In this document: piece after piece, positions 56,173-64,000 of the stretch
Layout of the letters: every line of letters starts with the position of its first letter
How positions within the stretch are numbered: position 1 is the stretch's first letter
Assembly (NCBI RefSeq): GCF_018780585.1
Contig: NZ_JADMJL010000021.1
Span: 1 to 64,000 of the forward strand
Reading direction: 5' to 3'
Source of the DNA: Methyloversatilis discipulorum
Lineage (GTDB): Bacteria; Pseudomonadota; Gammaproteobacteria; Burkholderiales; Rhodocyclaceae
Length of the DNA: 64,000 bases
The notes under the pieces: model-generated
Told to the model about the DNA's origin: nothing
What the model saw: only the letters and a program-made list of their open reading frames with translations
Databases searched by the model: none
Translations under genes and position numbers: made by a program

Positions 56173-57174
56173 TTATAGCGATTGTTGCGCCGCACCAGAA
56201 GCGTCGTCGATCACCCTGAGGTCAAGCGTCACGTGCGCCAGCGTCTTCTCGCCGGCAAGACGAGCGCGCAGCGCCTCGGGGTCGAGCAGCGGCGAGGCAG
56301 CCACTGTCAGCGCCAGCGCATGGCGCCCCGGCGCCAGCAGCCACAGGTGAACGTCGAGCGGCCGGCCGCCCCAGTCATCGACATGACCGAGCACGGCATC
56401 GAACACGCTGCCCTCGACCTGGCGGTCCAGCAGCACGGTGGCGCTGTCGCGCGCCAGATGCCAGGCCCAGCGCAGGATGAGCAGTCCACCCAGCGCCGCC
56501 ACCAGCGGATCGAGCCAAGCCAGGCCGGCCCACTTGCCTGCCACCAGCGCGCCGATCGCCGCGATCGAGGTGAGCGCATCGGCCACCACGTGCAGGTAGG
56601 CGGCGCGCAGATTGTGGTCGTCGTGCTCGCCCTGATGATGGGCATGATCGTCAGCGTGGTCGTGACCGTGAGCATGGCCGTGGTGCGCATGCCCGCCCTT
56701 GTCGTGCAGCAGCCATGCGCTGATCAGGTTGACCGCCAGACCGACCAGCGCCACCAGCAGCGCTTCGTCGTAGTGGATCGCGTGCGGCGCGCGCAGTCGC
56801 GACGCCGACTCGACGATCATGAACAGCGCTGCGCCGGCCAGCAGCAGGCTGGACGAGTAGCCGGCGAGATAGGACACCTTGCCCGGGCCGAAGCTGTAAC
56901 GGGCGCTGCCGCGGTGAGCGCGCATATAGGTGTAGGCGAATGCACTGATCGCCATCGCCGCCACATGGGTCCCCATATGCCAGCCGTCGGCCAGCAGCGC
57001 CATCGAACCCGACAGGTAGCCGGTGACGATCTCGGCAACCATGGCCAGAGCGCTGAGCCACAGCACGCGGCTGACCGCCTGTTCGGCATGGTCCGGATGG
57101 GGAATGAAGTCCGGGTGATGAACCGGGCAGAACGGTGCGTCGGCCGGCATGTGATCAGGGGCGTTTCTGTCCAT
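56173..57174 (-). CDS. dmeF: Cation diffusion facilitator (DmeF/ZitB-like zinc or cobalt exporter)
   Basis: The 333-residue CDF transporter has six membrane segments, with site A residues in LLADGWHMGTHVAAM (HxxxD-type) and HVVADALTSIAAIG. A His-rich cytoplasmic loop (HAHHGHAHGHDHADDHAHH) sits between segments IV and V, and an N-terminal FCPVHHPDFIPHPDH contributes more His. It expels Zn2+, Co2+ or Ni2+. An upstream in-frame ATG at 57249 seems less likely than 57174. It diverges from hemP. Confidence 0.9.
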   Translation of the reverse strand: MDRNAPDHMPADAPFCPVHHPDFIPHPDHAEQAVSRVLWLSALAMVAEIVTGYLSGSMALLADGWHMGTHVAAMAISAFAYTYMRAHRGSARYSFGPGKVSYLAGYSSSLLLAGAALFMIVESASRLRAPHAIHYDEALLVALVGLAVNLISAWLLHDKGGHAHHGHAHGHDHADDHAHHQGEHDDHNLRAAYLHVVADALTSIAAIGALVAGKWAGLAWLDPLVAALGGLLILRWAWHLARDSATVLLDRQVEGSVFDAVLGHVDDWGGRPLDVHLWLLAPGRHALALTVAASPLLDPEALRARLAGEKTLAHVTLDLRVIDDASGAAQQSL

Positions 57175-57242
57175 CCCGCGATTGTAGGGGCGGGCGTCAC
57201 CGATCGTTGCACTTCGACGTGCGGGAAGCGCACATGCCGCGC

Positions 57243-57284
57243 TTGACACCGCCTCTCGCTTCTGTACTAATACGAACCATTCTC
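57243..57284 (+). promoter_or_regulatory. Promoter with Fur box upstream of hemP
   Basis: TTGACA (57243-57248), a 16-bp spacer and TACTAA (57265-57270) form a sigma-70 promoter. ACTAATACGAACCATTCTC (57266-57284) matches the 19-bp Fur consensus at 12 positions and covers the -10 region, so iron-loaded Fur would block it. Confidence 0.7.
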
Positions 57285-57304
57285 ATTTCTATGCCCATTG
57301 GCGA

Positions 57305-57490
57305 ATGACTCAATCCGCTCCCCCGTCGCAGGCACCGCAACCGGCACCGCAGAGCGCCGCTGCTCCGACGCCGCCTGCGCTCGATTCGAGCCAGTTGCTG
57401 GGCGGGCGCAAACAGGTCGCGATCAATCACGGCGGCGAGCTCTACTCGCTGCGGCTGACGCGCAATGGAAAACTCATCCTGACCAAATAG
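57305..57490 (+). CDS. hemP: Haemin uptake protein HemP
   Basis: The 61-residue product has a Pro/Ala-rich N-terminus and the HemP core SSQLLGGRKQVAINHGGELY, then SLRLTRNGKLILTK. HemP proteins are small Fur-controlled factors of haem and siderophore uptake operons, and in some beta- and gammaproteobacteria they activate the receptor gene. It is preceded by a Fur-box promoter and followed by bfd 4 bp away. Confidence 0.9.
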   Translation: MTQSAPPSQAPQPAPQSAAAPTPPALDSSQLLGGRKQVAINHGGELYSLRLTRNGKLILTK

Positions 57491-57494
57491 AGCC

Positions 57495-57710
57495 ATGTAC
57501 ATCTGCTTGTGCGAACCGGTGACCGACCGGGACATCAAGGCCGCAGTGCATACCGGATGCCGCACCGTGCGCGACGTCGCCGGCCAGCTCGGCTGCTGCC
57601 GCGATTGCGGCCGTTGCGTGCGTGCCGCCAAGGAAGTGATCGACGCCGCCCGCGCCGAACTGCAGCCGATCCGTCTTCACCGGGCTCACGCGGAGGCCGC
57701 CGCGGCCTGA
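57495..57710 (+). CDS. bfd: Bacterioferritin-associated ferredoxin
   Basis: The 71-residue [2Fe-2S] protein has ligand cysteines C4, C6 and C38, C41 (MYICLCEP and CCRDCGRC). Bfd reduces the iron core of bacterioferritin to release Fe2+ when iron is scarce. It lies between hemP and bfr, which fits Fur control. Confidence 0.93.
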   Translation: MYICLCEPVTDRDIKAAVHTGCRTVRDVAGQLGCCRDCGRCVRAAKEVIDAARAELQPIRLHRAHAEAAAA

Positions 57711-57805
57711 TACCTCGCACAAACAGGTCGCCGCACTCGCCTTGCGACGGCCTAGAATTCGGTCAGGCGTCACCGTTGTGGCACCGCCTGACCAGGAGAA
57801 GTCTC

Positions 57806-58285
57806 ATGAAAGGCGACAAGAAGGTTCTGCAGTACCTGAACAAGCAGCTGGTCAACGAACTGACTGCGATCAACCAGTACTTCCTGCATGCGCGCATGTA
57901 CCGGAACTGGGGTCTGACCAAGCTCGGCGACCACGAGTATCACGAGTCGATCGAGGAAATGAAGCATGCGGACATGCTGATCGAACGCATCCTGCTGCTG
58001 GAAGGCCTGCCCAATCTGCAGGACCTGCACAAGTTGCTGATCGGCGAGAACGTGCCGGAAATGCTCGGCGCCGATCTGAAGATCGAACAGCAGTCGCACG
58101 CGACGCTGAAGGACGCGATCTCCTGTAGCGAGAGCGCGGGCGATTACGTTTCGCGCGACCTGTTCCGCAAGATCCTCGCCGACACCGAGGAACACATCGA
58201 CTGGCTGGAAACCCAGCTGGACCTGATAGACAAGATGGGGCTGCAGAACTACACGCAGTCCGCAATGGGAGAACTCGGCAGCTGA
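57806..58285 (+). CDS. bfr: Bacterioferritin
   Basis: The 159-residue four-helix protein has haem ligand Met52 and ferroxidase ligands Glu18, Glu51, His54 and the later EEH set in [11 protein letters not shown]. It stores iron in a 24-subunit shell and releases it through Bfd. AGGAGAA precedes ATG 57806. It is 95 bp from bfd, so it may also have its own promoter, as expected since bfr is usually induced by iron while bfd is repressed. Confidence 0.96.
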   Translation: MKGDKKVLQYLNKQLVNELTAINQYFLHARMYRNWGLTKLGDHEYHESIEEMKHADMLIERILLLEGLPNLQDLHKLLIGENVPEMLGADLKIEQQSHATLKDAISCSESAGDYVSRDLFRKILADTEEHIDWLETQLDLIDKMGLQNYTQSAMGELGS

Positions 58286-58371
58286 CGCACGCGGCGGTTT
58301 CCCGACGGAACTGCCATACCGGCCCGTCCGCGACGGGTCGGTGCCGCCCGGGCGCAGTCCGTACAACCGCC

Positions 58372-58566
58372 ATGATTAGCCGCCACGCCGAACCCGCACC
58401 GCCGCGCACACCGTTGCTGCGCAGCGCACTGTCGGCACTGCTGAGTGTCGCCGCGCTGTGGCTGCTGACCGCCTTCCCGGCGACCCGCCTGTTTGATCAG
58501 CTCACGATCGCTCCCGCAGCATCCGCGCAGCCCACGCCCGCGCAGGCAGGCACACCGCATTCCTGA
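58372..58566 (+). CDS. Small single-membrane-segment hypothetical protein
   Basis: The 64-residue product has one hydrophobic helix (LLRSALSALLSVAALWLLTA) and an Ala/Pro-rich tail. No family recognised. Its position before tonB suggests a small partner of the iron-uptake energising complex, an inference from position only. Confidence 0.5.
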   Translation: MISRHAEPAPPRTPLLRSALSALLSVAALWLLTAFPATRLFDQLTIAPAASAQPTPAQAGTPHS

Positions 58567-58629
58567 ACTCACAGAACGCCGACGATCGATGCACGACTTC
58601 ACGACCCACCCCTCCGTCGGAGCGGCCCG

Positions 58630-59436
58630 ATGAGCAGCGCCGCATTCGTTCCATCCGAAGCCTCCTTCGTGCAGTCCCCGGGTGCCGCTCTGGCGCGCCC
58701 CGCCAGCCGCGTCCTTCGTCACGAGGCGGTTTCAGGCACACCGTCGGCGGGTCTTCCGCTGCGTGGCATGTCGCTCGCGGGCGCAGTGCTGCTGCACGCC
58801 GCCGCGCTGCTGTGGATCGTGCACAACCCCGCGGCGCTGGAAGCGCCGCCGATGGTGATGCAGGCGACACTGATCGCGCCCGAACCGCTGCCGATCGCCC
58901 CTCCGGAACCGCCCAAGGAAGAGAAACGGGTCGAGCCGGAGCAACCGAAGCCGGTGGTGAAGCCGGTCAAACCGGTGCGCAAGGAACAGCCGCTGCCGCA
59001 GATCGCGGCGGTGGCAGACGCACCGACCACCGCCACCGTTGCACCGCAACCGCCGGCGCCGCCGGAACCGGTCGCGATCGACGCGCCGCCTGTCAGCGAG
59101 CCGTCACCGGCGCCGGTCACCGCTGCGCCGGTGGTCGCGCCACCGCCGGTCACCCCGCCGAAGTTCAACGTTGCCTATCTGCAGAACCCGCGCCCGGCCT
59201 ATCCGGCGATGTCCAAGCGCCTCGGTGAAGCCGGCCGCGTGATGCTGCGCGTGACGGTCGACGCGAATGGTCTGCCGACCAGTGTCGAAATCTCCAAGTC
59301 CAGTGGGTTTTCGCGGCTGGATGACGCCGCACTCGAAGCCGTGCGCAAATGGAAATTCGTTCCGGCACGCCGCGGTGACGAGGCGATCAGCGGCGGCCAG
59401 GCATTTGTACCCATCGACTTCGGTCTCAACTCGTGA
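58630..59436 (+). CDS. tonB: TonB energy-transducing protein
   Basis: The 268-residue product has a membrane helix at about residues 49-65 (SLAGAVLLHAAALLWIVH, with the usual H), a Pro/Lys/Val-rich rigid stretch (about 78-178) and a C-terminal TonB domain with NPRPAYPAMSKRLGEAGRVM and LDDAALEAVRKWKFVPAR. It carries proton-motive energy from ExbBD to outer-membrane receptors. It is 63 bp after the small gene and 76 bp before exbB. Confidence 0.95.
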   Translation: MSSAAFVPSEASFVQSPGAALARPASRVLRHEAVSGTPSAGLPLRGMSLAGAVLLHAAALLWIVHNPAALEAPPMVMQATLIAPEPLPIAPPEPPKEEKRVEPEQPKPVVKPVKPVRKEQPLPQIAAVADAPTTATVAPQPPAPPEPVAIDAPPVSEPSPAPVTAAPVVAPPPVTPPKFNVAYLQNPRPAYPAMSKRLGEAGRVMLRVTVDANGLPTSVEISKSSGFSRLDDAALEAVRKWKFVPARRGDEAISGGQAFVPIDFGLNS

Positions 59437-59512
59437 TTTGTTCCCGTCCGCGTCAGGCGTACACTGCGCGGCGGCCAACTTTTGCATCAGGCTTCCATCA
59501 GGAGAAATTTGA

Positions 59513-60283
59513 ATGAATGAGTCCCTCGGCTTTGCGCACTTTCTGTCGAATGCAGACGGTGTCGCAACCACCATCCTCGTACTGATGGTGCTGGCCTCCA
59601 TCGGTACGTGGTTCCTCATCGTGCTCAAGGGCATCGTGGCCTTCCGCCAGCGCCGCGCCAGCGGCACCTTCCTCGACCGTTTCTGGAACGCCTCCTCGCT
59701 GGAAGACGTGGCGCGCGACATGCGTTCGCACGGCGTGACCGATCCGTTCTCGCACCTGGTGCACGAAGGTTTCAGCGCGGTTGAAACCCTGCGCAGCGGC
59801 AATGCCGGCACGCGTGGCCTGATCGCCACCGGCAGCGCCGACGAATTCCTGACCCGCGCGCTGAAGCGCTCGATCGAACGCGACCGCAGCCGCATGGAAT
59901 ACGGCCAGACCTTCCTCGCCTCGGTTGCCTCCAGCGCGCCCTTCATCGGTCTGCTCGGCACCGTCTGGGGCATCTACCACGCACTGCTGGCCATCGGCAT
60001 GTCGGGTCAGGGCACGCTGGACAAGGTGGCGGGCCCGGTCGGCGAGGCGCTGATCATGACCGCCATCGGTCTGGCAACCGCCATCCCGGCAGCACTTGCG
60101 TTCAACTTCTTTGCCCGCTCGACGCGCAACGTGATGGCCGAGCTGAACAGCTTCGCGCACGACGTGTTCGTGATGCTGTCGACCGGCGTCAAGGACAGCG
60201 GCTCGAACGATCCGAAGGCCACCGGTGACCGCGTGCTGTCGCTGGTCGAACGCGGCCGCGAAGCCGCGCGCAACGCGCACTGA
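59513..60283 (+). CDS. exbB: ExbB proton channel protein, copy 2
   Basis: The 256-residue MotA/TolQ/ExbB protein has three membrane segments; the second and third contain FLASVASSAPFIGLLGTVWG and ALIMTAIGLATAIPAALAFN. AGGAGA precedes the ATG at 59513. It belongs with the tonB gene upstream and exbD 14 bp downstream. Confidence 0.95.
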   Translation: MNESLGFAHFLSNADGVATTILVLMVLASIGTWFLIVLKGIVAFRQRRASGTFLDRFWNASSLEDVARDMRSHGVTDPFSHLVHEGFSAVETLRSGNAGTRGLIATGSADEFLTRALKRSIERDRSRMEYGQTFLASVASSAPFIGLLGTVWGIYHALLAIGMSGQGTLDKVAGPVGEALIMTAIGLATAIPAALAFNFFARSTRNVMAELNSFAHDVFVMLSTGVKDSGSNDPKATGDRVLSLVERGREAARNAH

Positions 60284-60297
60284 TCGGGAGCCCGGAC

Positions 60298-60717
60298 ATG
60301 GCATTTGCAAGTTTCGAGCAGGACGACGACGGGCCGATGGCGGAAATCAACATGATTCCGCTGATCGACGTCATGCTGGTGCTACTCATCATCTTCATGG
60401 TGACGGCCCCGCTGCTGACGCATGCGGTCAAGGTCGACCTGCCCAAGGAATCGACCAGCGCCAACACGCTGCCGCCGGAAAACATCCAGATCGCCATCGG
60501 CCCCGACGAACAGCTGTACTGGGCCGGCGAGAAGATCGACACCGATACGCTGAAAGCCAAGCTGCAGGAGGCAGCAGCGAAGGACAAGAACGCCGAGATC
60601 CAGCTGCGCGCCGACCAGAACGTGCCCTACCGTTCGGTGGCGCACGTGATGAGCGAGGCTGCCCGCCTCGGCCTCACCCGCATCGGTTTCGTCACCGATC
60701 CGTCGGCGGCGAAGTAG
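60298..60717 (+). CDS. exbD: ExbD biopolymer transport protein, copy 2
   Basis: The 139-residue product has a membrane helix with the essential Asp (INMIPLIDVMLVLLIIFMVT) and a periplasmic domain (IAIGPDEQLYWAGEKID, IQLRADQNVPYRSVAHVMSE). Completes the TonB-ExbB-ExbD complex. A terminator at 60739-60768 ends the operon. Confidence 0.95.
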   Translation: MAFASFEQDDDGPMAEINMIPLIDVMLVLLIIFMVTAPLLTHAVKVDLPKESTSANTLPPENIQIAIGPDEQLYWAGEKIDTDTLKAKLQEAAAKDKNAEIQLRADQNVPYRSVAHVMSEAARLGLTRIGFVTDPSAAK

Positions 60718-60738
60718 ATCGGCGGCGTCCGCACGACG

Positions 60739-60768
60739 AAACGGCCACCCTGCGGGGTGGCCGTTTTT
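60739..60768 (+). terminator. Terminator of the tonB-exbB-exbD operon
   Basis: AAACGGCCACCC, loop TGC, GGGGTGGCCGTTTTT is a strong hairpin with a T5 run. Confidence 0.88.
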
Positions 60769-60793
60769 CTTTGCATCTGTCCGTGGACGATGC

Positions 60794-60835
60794 TTGACAG
60801 CCTTCCGCACCGATGATGTAATGCGAATCGTTCTC
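60794..60835 (+). promoter_or_regulatory. Promoter with Fur box upstream of the S4-paralogue operon
   Basis: TTGACA (60794-60799), 17-bp spacer and TGTAAT (60817-60822) form a near-ideal sigma-70 promoter. TGTAATGCGAATCGTTCTC (60817-60835) matches the Fur consensus at 13 of 19 positions and overlaps the -10, so the downstream genes should be expressed when iron is low. Confidence 0.72.
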
Positions 60836-60966
60836 ATCCAAAAAGAGAACGCGCGCCAGCCACCGTCTGCACTGCAGGTCCCCCGCAGACACCCGCCAGC
60901 TTCCCCGACAGCACCCGCGGCACCCGCGCCAAGCAGCCCAGGCGCCGCCCAGACGGAGGATGCAAC

Positions 60967-61212
60967 ATGACCCCGGAACACCAGCACGCCGGCGAAGCCA
61001 GCCCGAGCACGCTCGCCGCCGCCACGCTGTTCGTGATGACCCGCTTCGCCGAACGGCCCTGCCCGGAAGTGGCGCAGATGGTGATCCGCCATCTTGAAGT
61101 GGTGGCCGACGACGAACGCGCCGACCCGCTGATGCGCGAGGTCTGCGGCGCCCTGATCAACCGCTGGACGCTGCATACCGTCGGCGATTTGGCCGTGCGT
61201 GCCGCGCACTGA
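60967..61212 (+). CDS. Small hypothetical protein in the iron-regulated operon
   Basis: The 81-residue product after a GGAGG ribosome site is helical (LAAATLFVMTRFAERPCPEV, VIRHLEVVADDE). It has one Cys pair in total and no membrane segment. No family recognised. It is 21 bp upstream of the S4 paralogue, so both are under the Fur-box promoter. Confidence 0.65.
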   Translation: MTPEHQHAGEASPSTLAAATLFVMTRFAERPCPEVAQMVIRHLEVVADDERADPLMREVCGALINRWTLHTVGDLAVRAAH

Positions 61213-61233
61213 AACCTCTGCCCCGGAGCATCC

Positions 61234-61848
61234 ATGTCCCGCTACACCGGCCCCCGCCTGCGCGTGCTGCGCGCACTCGGCACCGACCTCCCCGGCCTGA
61301 CCCGCAAGACGGCCGAAAACCGCACTGCGCCACCGGGCCAGCACGGCAACCGCCCGAACCGCCGCAAGTCGGAGTTCGGCGCCCAGCTGATGGAAAAGCA
61401 GAAGCTGCGCTACAACTACGGCCTGACCGAAACCCAGTTGCGCGCCGTGTTCAAGGAAGCCGAACGTTCCAAGCTGCCGACCGGCGAAAAGCTGGTCGAA
61501 CTGCTGGAACGCCGGCTCGACAACATCGTGTTCCGCGGTGGGCTGGCACCGACCATTCCGGCCGCTCGCCAGCTGGTTCGCCACCGTCACGTGCTGCTCA
61601 ACGGCCGGCGGGTGAACATCCCGTCCATCCGCGTGCGCGTCGGCGACACCATCACGCTGACCGACAAGGGTCGCAAGGTGCAGAGCGTGGTCGATGCACT
61701 GCAGACGCCGGCGCTGGAACGTGCCGAATGGATCGCCTTCGACGAATCGGCGCTGAGCCTGCGTCTGGCCCACCTGCCGCCGGGTGACGCCACGCCTTTC
61801 GCATTCGAAGCACAGAAAGTGGTCGAGTTCTACGCCCTGCGCGTCTGA
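61234..61848 (+). CDS. rpsD: Ribosomal protein S4 paralogue without zinc-binding cysteines
   Basis: The 204-residue product is a full-length S4 (S4 RNA-binding domain with LERRLDNIVFRGGLAPTIPA, RQLVRHRHVLLNGRRVNIPS). The canonical betaproteobacterial S4 has four cysteines in its first 35 residues; this one has none (MSRYTGPRLRVLRALGTDLP...). It is also far from the usual S13-S11-S4-alpha operon and lies behind a Fur-box promoter. It is therefore most likely an alternative S4 made in metal limitation. I infer that the main rpsD is elsewhere in the genome. Confidence 0.88.
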   Translation: MSRYTGPRLRVLRALGTDLPGLTRKTAENRTAPPGQHGNRPNRRKSEFGAQLMEKQKLRYNYGLTETQLRAVFKEAERSKLPTGEKLVELLERRLDNIVFRGGLAPTIPAARQLVRHRHVLLNGRRVNIPSIRVRVGDTITLTDKGRKVQSVVDALQTPALERAEWIAFDESALSLRLAHLPPGDATPFAFEAQKVVEFYALRV

Positions 61849-62048
61849 CGCGCGGATTTCCTGCCGGCCTCCGGGCCGGCCCACCTGCCAGCCAGCCGGC
61901 AATCGCGGCCAGCCAGTCATGCAACGCACGGAGCATTCATGACCTGCCCGCATACCGCCCGGCGCCCCTCTTCCGATGCGGCGTCCTGTACGCGAGGCCT
62001 GTTCGCAGGCCGCGCACCCCATCGTCCGTTCATCGAGAGAGGTCACCC

Positions 62049-62801
62049 ATGATCCATCATCGCCTGCGTCCGTTCGCGGCGCCGCTCCTCGCGGCCGCCT
62101 GCTTCGCACTCGCCGGTTCTGCCTACGCCAGCACCACCCACAGCGCCTTCGACGACATCGAGGATTCGATCGCCACCGACGGCTTCAACAACCTGACCGC
62201 AGCCCGCATCACCGCCACGCAACTGGCTGCCGGCATCGCGTCGAACAGCGAAACAGAAGGCGGCGCCGTGCTCAGACGCACCTCCGGCGGCGCCTATCCG
62301 GCCTCCTCGGGCCTGTACCAGTTCGCCGGCAACGGCTCGACCTTCGAAATGGTGGTCAGCGACGCGGTCGACGGCCTGACCAGCATCGTGTTCCAGACCT
62401 ATATCAACGTGAGCACCGGCAGCAACGGCATCTACGGCGTGCTGGCGGCGAACAACCTGCCGCGCCTCAGCTTCAACGGCGGCGAGCAGTTCCTGCTCTC
62501 CAGCTCACAGGCGAGCGAGAACCTGGGCTACACCGATTTCTTCACCGGTGAGTTCGTCGCCTCCGACCCGAACAACCCGAACCACCTCACCTTCACCTGG
62601 AACCTGGCCAGCCTCGGCGTCACCGTGCCGGTAGACAGCTTCCGCATCACCTTCGCCACCGACAACCACGCGCAGTCGCTCGCCTTCCAGGTCGATCAGC
62701 TGGTGGCCGCACCGGTGCCGGAACCGCAGACCGCCGCATTGCTGCTCGGCGGCATGGCGGTGATCACGCTGGTCGCCCGCCGCCGCACGCGTCAGCACTG
62801 A
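62049..62801 (+). CDS. PEP-CTERM sorting-domain protein
   Basis: The 250-residue exported protein has a signal peptide (residues about 1-27, ending GSAYA-S) and a C-terminal VPEPQTAALLLGGMAVI...RRRTR, that is, a VPEP motif, a membrane helix and a basic tail. Exosortase EpsH/XrtA recognises and removes this tail. The middle is a beta-rich domain of unknown binding function. No exosortase gene is in the window. A hairpin at 62818-62848 follows. Confidence 0.9.
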   Translation: MIHHRLRPFAAPLLAAACFALAGSAYASTTHSAFDDIEDSIATDGFNNLTAARITATQLAAGIASNSETEGGAVLRRTSGGAYPASSGLYQFAGNGSTFEMVVSDAVDGLTSIVFQTYINVSTGSNGIYGVLAANNLPRLSFNGGEQFLLSSSQASENLGYTDFFTGEFVASDPNNPNHLTFTWNLASLGVTVPVDSFRITFATDNHAQSLAFQVDQLVAAPVPEPQTAALLLGGMAVITLVARRRTRQH

Positions 62802-62817
62802 GTCCGTTTCGCCGCAT

Positions 62818-62848
62818 GCGGGCGGTGCCCTCGAGGGTGCCGCCCGCT
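62818..62848 (+). terminator. Hairpin after the PEP-CTERM gene
   Basis: GCGGGCGGTGCCCTC and GAGGGTGCCGCCCGC form a long stem (some G-U pairs) with a short T-poor tail, so it is probably a weak or Rho-assisted terminator. Confidence 0.6.
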
Positions 62849-62879
62849 TGCGTTCGCCCATCCAGACTGTCACGACATC

Positions 62880-64000
62880 TTGAAACACCGAATTCCCCTG
62901 CGCCCGCAGCTGCTGCTGGCGCTGATGTGGCCGCTCGCGTGCGCGGCGCAGGACGATGCGCTGTCTGAGGAGGACGTCGTCACGCTGCCGGAAGTGGAGG
63001 TGCGCGACTCCCGCGACGACATCCGTCCGCCCGCGGTCGAACTGACCCCCGATCGGCCGGTCACGACGATAGGACCCGAGGCGATCGAACGCCGCCAGGC
63101 GGGCACGATATTCGACCTGCTGAAGGACGTGCCGGGTGTCGCCGTCGACGGCGGTCCGCGCGCCAGCGGCATGAAATTCAACCTGCGCGGCTTCTCCGAC
63201 AACGAGGACGTGCTGTTCAAGATCGACGGCGCAGTGAAAGGCTTCGAGAAGTACCGCTTCGGCAGCGGCGTATTCATCGAACCCGAACTGCTGAAGGCCA
63301 TCGAGATCGAGCGCGGGCCGTCGCTGAAGTCCGGCTCCGGTGCGCTCGGTGGCACCATCTCGGCCACCACGAAATCCGCTGCCGACTACCTGCGGCCGGG
63401 TGAGCGCGTCGGCGCCCAGATCAAGTATGGCTACAACGCGAACAGCAATGAGCGGCTGCGCATGGTGACGGTATACGGTCGGCCGAACGGTTATCTCGAT
63501 CTGGTCGTCTCGATCGCCCGGCGCGACTCGGACGACATCCGCCTGCCCGACCGCAGCCGGCTCGACCTGACCGCGGTGCACTCGGAAAGCCGCTTCGCCA
63601 AGGCCACCTTCTACGCCAGCGACGACCTGACGCTGGAACTGAGCCAGACCTACTACACGGGAGGCCCCGAGCGCGCACCCTACGACGCGACTGCCGGCAG
63701 TGCAGGCCAGTTCGGCGTGGTCGAACGCAGCATCGAGGACACCACCACCAATCTGCGCATGAACTACACGCCGGCCGATTCATGGATCGCGCTGCGCGGC
63801 ACCCTCGCCTATGAAACGACCGACCTGGATGACGTGCATCGCATCACCCAGAGCCGCATCTGCGTATCGCCATCGACCGCCTTTCCGGCGGCTTTCCGCA
63901 TCGATCGCTGCGACGACGCCTGGCGCTACTCGATCTGGACCGCCGAAGTGTTCAATGACACGCGTTACGCGATTGGCGAACTGCAGGGCGTGCTCAGCAT
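62880..64000 (+). CDS. TonB-dependent outer-membrane receptor (3' end beyond window)
   Basis: An open frame from TTG 62880 runs off the window edge at residue 373. The signal peptide is LKHRIPLRPQLLLALMWPLA...CAAQ. The plug domain shows TLPEVEVRDSRDD, GTIFDLLKDVPGVAVDGGPR, FNLRGFSDNEDVLFKIDGA, IEIERGPSLKSGSGALGGTI; beta-barrel strands follow. No ATG precedes the signal sequence, so TTG is the likely start. The TLPEVEV segment is a candidate TonB box. Haem or haemoglobin/transferrin-type receptors share the RGF...DG...RGP...GSGALGG pattern. It follows the hemP/tonB cluster, so iron or haem uptake is likely. Confidence 0.92.
   Translation, partial: MKHRIPLRPQLLLALMWPLACAAQDDALSEEDVVTLPEVEVRDSRDDIRPPAVELTPDRPVTTIGPEAIERRQAGTIFDLLKDVPGVAVDGGPRASGMKFNLRGFSDNEDVLFKIDGAVKGFEKYRFGSGVFIEPELLKAIEIERGPSLKSGSGALGGTISATTKSAADYLRPGERVGAQIKYGYNANSNERLRMVTVYGRPNGYLDLVVSIARRDSDDIRLPDRSRLDLTAVHSESRFAKATFYASDDLTLELSQTYYTGGPERAPYDATAGSAGQFGVVERSIEDTTTNLRMNYTPADSWIALRGTLAYETTDLDDVHRITQSRICVSPSTAFPAAFRIDRCDDAWRYSIWTAEVFNDTRYAIGELQGVLS

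Overview
This window comes from a high-GC Gram-negative chromosome. The gene set points to a betaproteobacterium of the Rhodocyclales or a related methylotroph, with Methyloversatilis the closest guess: two pqqA genes, a PEP-CTERM protein, PPi-dependent phosphofructokinase beside H+-pyrophosphatase, and the exbB-exbD-lpxK-trm112-kdsB-adk order. The genus is inference; I ran no searches.

Layout. 0.3-3.2 kb: an adenosylcobalamin-dependent ribonucleotide reductase (nrdJ). 3.2-5.8 kb: an AT-richer accessory segment with two nuclease-fold-like genes separated by an integron attC site, followed by half of another attC-like site and a GGGGACAGACCACG inverted repeat. No integrase gene is present. 5.8-12.5 kb: a lipoprotein, a decayed toxin-antitoxin pair, small hypotheticals, a LuxR-type regulator, a PNPOx-like flavoprotein, and a GST divergent from a LysR regulator. 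12.6-16.0 kb: an ovothiol operon (ovoA plus a PLP C-S lyase). 16.0-16.4 kb: a REP-like hairpin array. 16.4-21.6 kb: an HlyD/RbbA/ABC-2 exporter operon with a 244-bp MITE-like insertion. 22.1-25.6 kb: a second AT-rich accessory segment with a DpnII/MboI-like nuclease-domain gene, a large gene with a DUF4365-like N-terminus, and a frameshifted gene. 26.3-28.0 kb: hipBA. 28.0-28.2 and 38.5 kb: two almost identical stand-alone pqqA genes.

28.6-35.0 kb: an ion-homeostasis operon (Kef-type antiporter, P-type ATPase, universal stress protein, Na+/Ca2+ exchanger). 35.0-38.4 kb: a haloperoxidase-like hydrolase, Ohr, an AraC regulator and a YddG-like exporter. 38.7-44.1 kb: an orphan adenine methyltransferase, prolyl aminopeptidase, a NarX-type two-component pair and a secreted trypsin-like protease. 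44.2-51.6 kb, minus strand: exbB, exbD, lpxK, trm112, kdsB, adk, pfp, hppA, which joins envelope synthesis to PPi-based energy metabolism. 51.8-57.2 kb: xseA, sodB, a DCoH-like dehydratase, a COG3146 acyltransferase, ppa and a zinc CDF exporter. 57.2-64.0 kb: an iron cluster (hemP, bfd, bfr, tonB, exbB, exbD), then a second Fur-box promoter driving a small gene and an S4 paralogue without cysteines, then a PEP-CTERM protein and a TonB-dependent receptor cut by the window edge.

The most notable items are the attC-bearing cassette remnant, the duplicated orphan pqqA, the MITE insertion with target duplication inside an ATGA-coupled operon, the ovoA-ovoB pair, the PPi module with a Gln-rich HppA tail, and the Fur-associated cysteine-free S4 paralogue. 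No CRISPR array, rRNA or tRNA gene was seen.
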